From: Epiperipatus broadwayi
Lineage: Eukaryota > Onychophora > Udeonychophora > Euonychophora > Peripatidae
Assembly: GCA_028023455.1 (NCBI GenBank)
Contig: JAQFVV010012496.1
Span: 3,472,001 to 3,536,000 of the forward strand
DNA: 64,000 nucleotides
Direction of reading: 5' to 3'
How positions within the stretch are numbered: the first letter of the stretch is position 1; every line of letters begins with the position of its first letter. Position numbers and translations under genes: made by a program. Of the stretch, positions 56,855-64,000 are shown in pieces. Below the pieces are notes generated by a model, which was not told the DNA's origin, ran no database searches, and saw only the letters and a program-made list of their open reading frames with translations.

Positions 56855-57185
56855 GTGTCCTTCCTATTTATTGCATCCTTGTTTCGTGAGATGAAGAAGG
56901 CCTCTTTGATTTTTCTTTTAAGGTCATGTCTCTCTCTACACACGATTGTGGGATTATCTGGAATGCACTCGTGGTGACTTGTGTTCTGGTGCTGATAGAA
57001 AACTGAATAGGTGGAAGGTCGTTGAGAGTTCTATTGTATGAATATTTATGTTGTGCTAATCGTGTGGACAAAGATGCTCTGCTTTCCCCATAATATGTGC
57101 CTTTACAATTATTGTTGGAACATGCAATATTATATACTGTATGGGGGGTCTGTAAAAGTGGAATTTGGTCTTTAGTGTTATTGTA
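56855..57185 (-). pseudogene. Penelope-like element GIY-YIG endonuclease remnant, second copy
   Basis: Minus strand encodes VYNIACSNNNCKGTYYGESR then ASLSTRLAQHKYSYNRTL, again GIY-YIG type with the inserted C..C pair. After a frameshift near 57000 the reading continues NPTIVCRERHDLKRKIKEAF then FISRNKDAINR, matching the end of the 40870-41442 copy (DCKRKIKEAYFI, NAINR). The two copies are clearly different at the protein level, so they come from different lineages or are old. Confidence 0.8.
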
Positions 57186-57189
57186 ATAT

Positions 57190-57405
57190 AAATAAAATGT
57201 CCATTAATTAAAACAAAATTGTAATTATAATAAAAATAATAAATTTAACAGTAATAAACTATTATAAACAGTTTTTAAATCTGCAGAAATATTTTCGGTT
57301 AATTTCTTAAACCTGCCTCAACTGCTATTAAATTAAAAAAAACATATATATGTGTGTGCATTTGTAACGATAAGTAATATTTTAATATTGAATAAATATA
57401 ATGTT
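57190..57405. other. No recognised feature
   Basis: AT-rich. Confidence 0.3.
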
Positions 57406-57407
57406 GT

Positions 57408-57545
57408 GAATTTTACCAACTCTATTTTAAATAATAATTGAACTGCAAAAATACCATAAGAAGTAGTCCATTTTCTTACTCTTAGAAGTTATTGAACATG
57501 GCTGCTAGAGGGCAGTTCAATTATTATTTAAAATAGATTTGATAT
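57408..57545. repeat. Short foldback, about 30-bp arms
   Basis: TCTATTTTAAATAATAATTG and CAATTATTATTTAAAATAGA face each other with a 65-bp spacer; CACTTCAATTCTAC near 58265 is a possible relic of the same repeat. Confidence 0.6.
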
Positions 57546-57564
57546 ATATATATAATAATGCTCA

Positions 57565-57915
57565 AGGCTGAATGGGTTTGTAGTAATCATTAAAAACCAG
57601 TCAACACTTAGACAATTCCAATATTGTCAAACATTGGTGGCGTAGCGATTAGTGTAGCTGCCTTCCAAGCAGCCGGCCCAGGTTCACTTCTTGGTCAATG
57701 CTTTGACATGTAAAAAAACAACACTTAGACAATCCCAATATCAATAACAATCAACAATTTCAAACTGTTGGCAAGGCAAACTCCTTTTAACAATAAAGGT
57801 AAAGATGGGATTCCACCTTTATTGTTAAAAGAATGTTGCCTTGACAACAGCTTGAAATTGTTGATTGTTATTGATGGGATTATTTAAATGTTGACTGTTT
57901 TTTGATGATAAATAT
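57565..57915. mobile_element. Family E palindromic copy split by a SINE
   Basis: Ends AAAAACCAGTCAACACTTAG and ATGTTGACTGTTTTTTGAT pair; the middle has TAACAATAAAGGTAAAGATG against TTTATTGTTAAAAGAATGTT. The copy gives the undisturbed flank used to infer the empty site of element F. Confidence 0.7.
57626..57718 (+). mobile_element. tRNA-Gly-derived SINE with 23-bp TSD, anticodon TCC retained
   Basis: GTCAAACATTGGTGGCGTAG head, anticodon arm CTGCCTTCCAAGCAG (TCC, glycine), TTTGACATGTAAAAAAA tail. Target duplication of 23 bp at 57602-57624 and 57719-57741, starting CAACACTTAGACAAT, with one difference. Length and tail fit LINE-driven retroposition. Confidence 0.85.
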
Positions 57916-57919
57916 GTGT

Positions 57920-58414
57920 GTGTATGCTTGTTATGTATGTATTTGTATGTGTATTATATAAGAATTTATAGTGCTAGATATTTTATGTAATATGTCGAGA
58001 TTAATAACTGTTTATATATAACTGGAGTTCCTTTTAGTTATAGCATATGATTACATTTTAAAAGGAAAAGAGAATAAATCTTTACCTTTTTCCATATTTG
58101 CCAAATGCCGATATCAATCAGATTAAAAATATTTAATTTCTGATTGATTGAAAATTTCTTTTTCTAGCAAAAGCATCACAGACAATCCCTAGATAAAATG
58201 AGAAAAAAGGTGAAGAGATATCCTCTTTTGCCTTTAAAATGTTTTGTGATATGGCTATAGTTAGAGGGCACTTCAATTCTACATAGATAATTGTGTGTAT
58301 GTAAATGTATATATTATTTTACAGAATTATGCTATCACCTTTGAAAAAAAAAACAATATACATATAATTGAAATGTTGTATTATTTAATATAATTTTATG
58401 TTGATCTGGATAAT
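57920..58414. other. No recognised feature
   Basis: AT-rich; nothing recognised. Confidence 0.35.
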
Positions 58415-58419
58415 AAATT

Positions 58420-59034
58420 TGTCATATCTCACCTTGCCTTCAGAAGTGGACTAGTCCAGATTCCTTCCTTATCTGATCGGATTAAGCATTCATTGCCACT
58501 AACCAATGAGCAAACAGATAGATAAAAATCAACCAATGGTTAGTATGGGCCAATAGGCAGTGATGCTCTGTGAATCTGATTGCTTCCCATAAGGCTGGGG
58601 ATCTGGCAATAAATAGTCAGCCTTTTTGGAAGTAAAGCAGAAAACATCTGTCTGACCTAAGTGATGGTACACATTCTCCATTGAAACCACTGCTAACAGT
58701 GAGCATTTCCCTTATAGCCATTATGCTATCAGTTTACAGAGTGAGGCAAGTCCACAATGGAACTGGAAGGGTCTGACTTGAGGCAAGCTGTCTTGAACAG
58801 CCGGGAGTCATTGCACAAACTTATGAGGCAGACTGTTACATACAGCTAGAAGTGAGTTGAGTCCTTCAGGCATGACCACCCTGAATTAACTGAGATTATA
58901 TACATGGCAGTATATTCATTGATTGTGTATTATGTAAATATATTTAGTCCTAATAAATCATATTAATTAAACTTTAGGTGTTGGTATTTTTTGTTACTGT
59001 TGGTTTGAGGCTGCAATCCGGACCAAACACAACA
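58420..59034 (+). mobile_element. Solo LTR, 615 bp, with 5-bp TSD
   Basis: Begins TGTCATATCTC and ends AAACACAACA, i.e. TGT..ACA as in LTRs, flanked by AAATT on both sides (58415-58419, 59035-59039), a 5-bp target duplication. It is less AT-rich than its surroundings and contains a TATA-like AATAAATAGTC near 58601 and a polyadenylation signal AATAAA near 58953 followed by a GT-rich stretch. No internal region or reverse transcriptase is present, so it is best read as a solo LTR of an LTR retrotransposon of undetermined superfamily. Confidence 0.65.
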
Positions 59035-59039
59035 AAATT

Positions 59040-59484
59040 GAAGTTTTTACAAGAAATTGAATTAAAAAATGTATATTTATTTAGATATATTAGATCAAAT
59101 TTATAAGATTTGAAAAACAATATTTACTACATATTAATTTATATTGTTTATTAATTAATTAGCAAAATATTAACTATTTTGTTTGCTTCAAATATAAGAT
59201 AAATATTTTTTTATAGCAATGTTTCTGGAGATAATATCTAACCTTTTTTTTTAAAAATGTAATCTCTAAATAAAAATTATTTTTGGTATACTTTTTTAAT
59301 TGCTGTTAAGAAGTCCATTGCTTTACATCTTTTAATGAAGTGATGAAGTGGCAAAGTCTAGAACTGAAGATCTGTGGATCGTAACTCTTATTTTGTCACA
59401 GTGCGCAAACTTTCTGTAAACTTCAAAGCATAAACCACAAAATTATTTATTTATTAAATAATCTGGTGATATACTAAAATAGCA
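59040..59484. other. No recognised feature
   Basis: AT-rich. Confidence 0.35.
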
Positions 59485-59485
59485 C

Positions 59486-59782
59486 ATAAGAATATTAAAT
59501 CGTGCTTTCGCACTTCCAACGTAAAGCAATCTCAACAAACTGAAAACTAAATTAAATATCTAAGCATTTTGCGATGTCTAAAAGATAGTCTTAGTGACTC
59601 ATTTGCATATAATTTACATATCAGATTTATTTATATAATGATTCCAAAGAAAGGATCATAACTGGCTATGAATATGTGAAGTACATCTTCTTGAAAGTGC
59701 TTAGCCATTTAATTTAGTTTTCAATTTGTTGTTATAGCTTTACGTTGGAAGTGTGAAAGCACAATTTAATATTCTTATATTG
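59486..59782. mobile_element. MITE-like element with 42-bp TIRs
   Basis: Terminal repeats ATAAGAATATTAAATCGTGC.. and ..GCACAATTTAATATTCTTAT remain paired through CTTTACGTTGGAAGTGTGAA for over 40 bp, with further pairing TGAAAACTAAATTAAAT inside. Target duplication not certain: AAAATAGCAC occurs at 59476 and again at 59819, 37 bp beyond the right TIR. Confidence 0.65.
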
Positions 59783-59930
59783 AAGACAAGCGTAAAGTAT
59801 AAATATACAGGTTATTACTTAAAATAGCACAGGTTTATTTAATGTAATAAGAAAGTGTTTTCAAACTGAAATACATGTATATATTTTATTATACTTCTAA
59901 TCAATAAAGCAAGTCATATCATGTGACTTA

Positions 59931-60032
59931 TTTTTTTTATGTGTCAAAGCATCGGCTGGGAAGTGAACCCACAAACCCAGGACAACTGCTTGTAAGGCAG
60001 CTGTGCTGACGACTCGACCACCAATGCTTGAC
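59931..60032 (-). mobile_element. tRNA-Gly-derived SINE
   Basis: Minus strand: GTCAAGCATTGGTGGTCGAG head, GGGTTCACTTCCC B-box region, tail GACACATAAAAAAAA. Confidence 0.8.
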
Positions 60033-60059
60033 TTGCTTTTTAATCCTATAGTACAGATA

Positions 60060-60578
60060 TGTAATATAGGGAGTGTACCAATAGTTCTAACAAGTCTTTA
60101 TTTATAACTGCCAAAGAGAAAGCCTATAAAATTTCTATCTAGAATTATTCCCATCCTCAGACCAATCGGTTTTGAGCTTTTGGCTCACATCAGTGAGGTG
60201 CTAGATCATTCAGACACTAGATCTAAACTACCAACTCAAAAGCCAGCACTTATCTAATATGTAATTATTAAGTAGAAAATCTGAAATTTTTAGGCACATA
60301 AATGTTTAAGTTAGATATCTGGATTTTAAGACATTTATGTGTCTAAAAATTTCAAATTTTCTACTTAATAGTTATGTATTAGATAAGTGCTGGTTTTTGA
60401 GTTGGTATTTTAGATCTAGTGTCTGAATGTTCTAGCTCTTCACTGATATGAACCAAAAATTCAAAACCAATTAGTCTGAGGATGAGAATAATTCTAAATA
60501 GAGATTTTATAGTCTTTCTCTTTGGTACTTATCAATAAACAATTGTTAGAGCTAGTGGTATGCTCTCTATATTATTCT
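60060..60578. mobile_element. Family C foldback, arms about 245 bp
   Basis: Inverted arms meet near 60310 (GGCACATAAATG..CATTTATGTGTC). Each holds a decayed hammerhead: minus CTGATGT..AAAACC at about 60175-60220 and plus CTGATAT..AAAACC at about 60430-60470. TTGAAATTTTTAGACA links it to the C unit at 10680-10730. Confidence 0.7.
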
Positions 60579-60579
60579 T

Positions 60580-61415
60580 CTATATACAGTGACAACTGCT
60601 ATAAAGGAAGCTTCTATAAAAAGCAAATAGAACTCTTTTTCTAGGTAATTTAAGATTTGTAAAATAAAGCAAATATTAGAATGCTAGAGTAAAAGATAAC
60701 TTTGTGACTTTGTATAAAGTTTAAGTTACTATTTTCATTATCTTATTTGTTTATTTGTACCTTTAGCAGTGAAAATCATTTTTTTAGTTATCTTCTGTGT
60801 AGTATAATAATATTATCCATGACTCTGAAAAGAAGATTTAGAAAATTTACTTAATATTTCCATAAATAAAAAAATAAGAAAGTTCTAAAACTGTCAATGA
60901 ATGTGAATGCTATGTTGAATGCCATTGGCTGATGAAGCCCTATTCATAAGACATTTAAAGCCTTTTCCTTTTATGCAGAATATAGACATGTTTCCACATT
61001 TTGTTAGAATTAAGTCATCAAATTTAGTTTGTTTACTTGTTTATTAAATCTTTACCAATAAAAATATAGCTTATATCTTTTTAAAATTATTTTGCTGCCT
61101 ACCAATAATAATTTTAGTCCCAACCTGGAAAACAGAGTTAGAAAGTCTATAAAAAAGTTCTAAATGAAAATACAGTTTAAATTGTCAATGAACACTAATG
61201 CTACAATTAATACTATTGGCTTACACAATGTACACATGTGCAATACATTTATAACTATTTACGTAGAGCAAAGAAACATCTTTTTCACAATTTGCAAGGT
61301 TTATTTAAATTGATTATTTGTTCATTGCCATCAAAACAAATCCAAATGATAAAACTGTAGTTTTTAAATATAAAATGCCTAAATCAATAACTTTCAAGTT
61401 ATGACTTTTATTAAT
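60580..61415. other. Possible weak tandem duplication
   Basis: 60720-60950 and 61020-61230 share TTTACCAATAAAAATA/TTTAGCAGTGAAAATC, AAAAGAAGATTTAGAAAATT and GTCAATGAA(C/T).. segments in the same order, period about 295 bp; strongly diverged. No gene recognised. Confidence 0.35.
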
Positions 61416-61511
61416 ATATAGGGTATATGAGCACATACTTTCACATGACCCACCACTCACCACTCTATCTTATATCACTGATACACTTGAACACATATAT
61501 GTCGAAAAGAT

Positions 61512-61577
61512 AAATTATCACCAATATATGTATTTCATACTAAAACAGCAATCATCAGTTGGTCCAGATTATCAGCT
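61512..61577 (-). ncRNA. Type I hammerhead ribozyme, family A, core intact
   Basis: CTGATGA (61558-61552), GAAA (61536-61533), ATACATATA mini stem III, then TTGG; predicted cut 61525/61524. Stem I CCAA/TTGG with GATAATC outer strand partly mismatched. Confidence 0.65.
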
Positions 61578-61980
61578 CTACACATATATGCAATAAGTGC
61601 TCAGATATATATTAAGATAGCCAATCTTCATACTTCAATGGACAGGCTTCAATCCAGTCCACCCTTCAACTCTTCAACCGTCCATCCAATTGAAAATCTG
61701 ATGATGGAATGCTCAAAGGCCACCCTGAGGCGAGATTCTTGTCACACCCATGTTGACCTAAGGTCAGTCTGACCCCTCATGTACAGGACATAATCCATTT
61801 AATACATATACAAGGAATGGGCAGACATCTCTACTATGTAATAACTGAAACACACAGGCTTATTATATATGTGTCTATATATGTAATATATAGGGTATAT
61901 GACCACAGTCTTTCACATGACTCACCACTCTCCACACTATCTCATAACACTGAAATATTTGAACACATATATGTTGAAAA

Positions 61981-62049
61981 GATAAATAATCACCAATATC
62001 CATATGTTATGCTAAACCAGCCATCATCAGTTGGTCCAGATTAGCATCT
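61981..62049 (-). ncRNA. Family A hammerhead, GAAA damaged
   Basis: CTGATGA and stem II GGCT/AGCA remain but GAAA reads AACA; otherwise colinear with the 61512 copy. Confidence 0.5.
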
Positions 62050-62279
62050 CCACACATATATGCTATAAGTGCTCAGATATATATTAAGATAGCCAATCTT
62101 CATACTTTAATGGACAGGGTTCAATCCATTCCACACTTCACCTCTTCAACCAACCATCCAATTGAAAATCTGATGATGGAATGCTCAAAACCATGTAATT
62201 TTGTTTATAATTTGCTATTTCCAAATGAGAATGTGGAAGTTCTTAATATGAAAAGTATTTATCAATGGTCTTTGAACTT

Positions 62280-62665
62280 AGAATTTTTCAGTCTATATTC
62301 ATTATTCACGCTATCTCAAACAACTGATACACATGATCTCATACATGCAAAAAATGTGTGTGATCCTCATTATATGCATTTTGTGCAGAACCAACACTCA
62401 TTAGTTGGGCCAGATCATAATCTCCCATGTATATGTACAATCAATGCATGGTTTCATATTAAGATAGCAATTCTCCAAACTTTAATGGACAGGCTTCAAT
62501 CTTCTCATCCTTCCAACTATTCAACTGTCCACTTCATTGAAAATCTGAAGATAGACTATGAGTCTTCCATCTTCAAATTTTCCATGAAATAGATTGTTGA
62601 ATAGTTGGAAGGGTGAGAAGATTGAAGCCTGTCCATTAAAGTTTGAGGAATCACTATCTTAATAT
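62280..62665. mobile_element. Family A foldback
   Basis: Minus-strand A fragment (62280-62560; ribozyme decayed to CTAATGA..CAAA) joined to an inverted piece: TTTAATGGACAGGCTTCAAT (62481) pairs with ATTGAAGCCTGTCCATTAAA (62621). Confidence 0.65.
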
Positions 62666-62970
62666 AGTTATTAAACAGGCAAAAACTCTCCATATAGTAG
62701 TGCCACCTTGTGATAACCAGAGTAATCAATGGATGCCAGAAGGCTTATGCATAAAATCCCTATCTAGTGCCTACTCATCCAATATCCCCAGACTAGTTTC
62801 TAGTTTGTGGCCTTCATCAGTGAGGAGTCTTGGATCTGAGAGCACTGCACCTAGATCTTCTGGCATCCATTGATTACTCTGGCTAGCACAAGGTGGCACT
62901 ACTAGATGGAGAGTTTTTGCCTGTTTAATAACAGTTATGTGCTAGCATGAGATGGTGATCATGTGATGTT
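62665..62970. mobile_element. Family B foldback with central intact hammerhead
   Basis: Arms 62665-62745 and 62855-62940 (AGGCAAAAACTCTCCAT/ATGGAGAGTTTTTGCCT; ATCAATGGATGCCAGAAG and complement) surround a complete minus-strand ribozyme. Confidence 0.75.
62777..62835 (-). ncRNA. Type I hammerhead ribozyme, family B, complete
   Basis: Outer stem ATCCAA (62835-62830) with TTGGAT (62782-62777), inner TCCTCA with TGGGGA, CTGATGA (62820-62814), GAAAC (62800-62796), TA, GTC (62793-62791). Every expected element is present; this and 54671 are the best copies. Confidence 0.85.
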
Positions 62971-63185
62971 TAGTATCTTAATATATAGCACTGTTTGTAT
63001 ATATGCATGGGAGATTATGATCTGTCCCAACTGATGAGTGCTGGTTTTGCATGAAATACAAATATTGGGGATCATGTATCTTTTTTGTGTGTGTGTGGTT
63101 ATTTGTATTGGTTGCGTGAGAGAATAGATAATGAATATAGATTGAACAATCATATGTTCAAATACCTTTATTTACATATGTAAGA
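62970..63185 (+). mobile_element. Family A fragment with complete hammerhead
   Basis: Plus-strand ribozyme followed by the GTGTATTGGTTGCGTGAGAG.. and CAAATACCTTT relics of the tRNA-like part. Confidence 0.65.
63012..63081 (+). ncRNA. Type I hammerhead ribozyme, family A, complete
   Basis: ATGATC-TGTC-CCAA and TTGG-G-GATCAT form a clean two-part stem I with a 6-bp outer helix; CTGATGA 63031-63037, stem II GTGC/GCAT, GAAA 63053-63056, AT/AT mini stem III, predicted cut 63064/63065. Confidence 0.75.
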
Positions 63186-63457
63186 AACATTCAGTATATA
63201 TAATCAATGGTCTGTAAATTTTTATAATTTTTATTAGGGTAAGTTTATTTATGCTTGTATAAAAATAAGCGTACATATAGTGTTTATTCCAAGGCCATAG
63301 ACTAGAACAATGTTGCCATTTTAACACCAGCACTTAAACAGAAACAAAATTAAAAACTAAATCAAAATATAAATGAAAAAACACAATAAAATTAAATGTT
63401 AGAAACAGTGGTTTGTTATAGCAGACCCTATTATAATTTTTCTTAGTATAATAATAT

Positions 63458-63569
63458 TTTTTTTCTTATGTCATAACATCGGCCGAGAGGCGAACCTGCA
63501 ACAACCGTCTGCAACCAACTGCTTGCCTGCAAGGCAGCTGCGCTGACCTCTCGGGTAGCAACGCTTGAC
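63458..63569 (-). mobile_element. tRNA-Gly-derived SINE, insertion subfamily, exact 12-bp TSD
   Basis: Same anticodon-arm insertion as 56103 (ACAACCGTCTGCAACC.. on plus). Target duplication TAGTATAATAAT at 63444-63455 and 63570-63581, identical, so this insertion looks comparatively young. Confidence 0.85.
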
Positions 63570-63711
63570 TAGTATAATAATTTTTTACATTGTAAAACAC
63601 AAACAACCTATTAAATATTAATTAAAAAAAAAAAATTGTTAATATATAAATTATATTAATATCAAAAATTTTGTTAAATAAATTGATCTTTTTGGATAGT
63701 TGGTTTTTCAA

Positions 63712-64000
63712 ACAAAACTCTCTATACGTATTGCCACTCAGTGCAAGCCAGAGTAATCAATGGCTGCCAGAAGATTTGTGCATAAAATCCCCATCTAGTG
63801 CCTACTCATCCAATATCCCCAGACTAGTTTCTGGCTTGTAGCCTTCGTCAGGGAGATGGGGATTTTCTGCACAAGCCTTCTGGCATCCATTGATTACTCT
63901 GGCTTGCACTGAGTGGCAATGCGTATAGAGAGTTTTGCCTGTTTTAATAATAGTTAAGAGTAAGCATAAGAAATAGTGATCATGTGATGATTATCTTCAG
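63712..64000. mobile_element. Family B foldback, runs to window end
   Basis: Arms AAACTCTCTATACGTATTGC.. and ..GCAATGCGTATAGAGAGTTT pair over about 100 bp; the spacer contains a ribozyme lacking its normal stem I 5' strand. Confidence 0.75.
63808..63858 (-). ncRNA. Family B hammerhead with CUGACGA core at foldback centre
   Basis: Minus strand CTGACGA (63851-63845; position 7 may be any base), GAAAC (63831-63827), GTC (63824-63822). Stem I 5' strand comes from the opposite foldback arm, so folding in isolation is doubtful. Confidence 0.5.

Larger units (their letters stand above)
61420..62205 (-). mobile_element. Family A direct tandem pair
   Basis: Equivalent ribozyme points at 61552 and about 62023, period about 470 bp. 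Both have GGGTATATGA.. CTTTCACATGA, the hammerhead and the AATGGACAGG.. AAAATCTGATGATGGAA block; this subgroup has a TTTCACATGACCCACCACTC variant in place of the B-box region. Confidence 0.7.

Noticed and set aside
62110-62592. 160-codon frame
   Set aside because: It spans two family A repeat pieces whose reading frame is not kept in other copies.

Overview
The window looks like a gene-poor, very AT-rich stretch of an invertebrate animal nuclear genome. There is no convincing complete protein gene, no operon-like packing and no bacterial signal. What can be recognised is transposon debris: RTE-type and another LINE 3' fragments, two Penelope-like GIY-YIG endonuclease remnants, a solo LTR, two hAT-type MITEs, a tRNA-Gly-derived SINE with about a dozen copies, and many 0.2-1.5 kb palindromic (foldback) repeats. 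The phylum cannot be fixed from this sequence alone.

The most striking content is a set of dispersed repeats that carry type I hammerhead ribozymes, readable directly as CUGANGA + stem II + GAAA + a tiny stem III + NUH + a long two-part stem I. About 20 loci keep the core. They fall into four repeat families, here called A, B, C and D. Family B (unit about 410-450 bp) has the motif CTGATGA..GAAACTAGTC with a 6+6 bp stem I. Family A (unit about 460-480 bp) has CTGATGA..GAAATAC..TATTGG and, just downstream on the same strand, a tRNA-like A box and B box. Family C (unit about 350 bp) and the 4526-4803 hairpin D have CTGAGGA..GAAA cores. Units of A and B occur as direct tandem dimers, the architecture expected of retrozyme-like or Penelope-like elements copied through self-cleaved, circularised RNA. 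Other copies are head-to-head foldbacks.

Layout: 1-1990 family A cluster (direct pair flanked by inverted copies); 3010-3120 SINE; 3196-3960 B dimer; 4526-4803 D hairpin; 5187-6415 B dimer and a B foldback nested in family K; 6715-7265 RTE fragment and A; 8565 SINE; 9000-14535 families A, C, J, K and B; 14800-15720 LINE fragment; 16515-22165 K, SINE, LINE fragment, A and a 1.5 kb palindrome; 22780-23300 L tandem; 25462-26546 E palindrome split by a hAT MITE; 27480-30345 a repeat-free stretch with a promoter and splice signals that may hold a small unrecognised gene; 31670-36140 J, B dimers and LINE; 36570-40390 SINEs and J; 40870-42430 Penelope remnant and an RTE-derived tandem; 43060-45352 H and G palindromes; 45960-47960 RTE fragments and SINE; 48739-49065 hAT MITE; 50500-52065 A and L tandems; 52530-54235 E dimer interrupted by a 1.17 kb TIR element; 54650 B; 56100-57920 SINE, M, Penelope and E; 58420-59034 solo LTR; 59486-60575 MITE, SINE and C foldback; 61420-64000 A and B cluster.

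The parts plausibly interact as a retroelement community: LINE or Penelope reverse transcriptases could mobilise the SINE and the ribozyme units. That is inference; no intact transposase or reverse transcriptase is present here.
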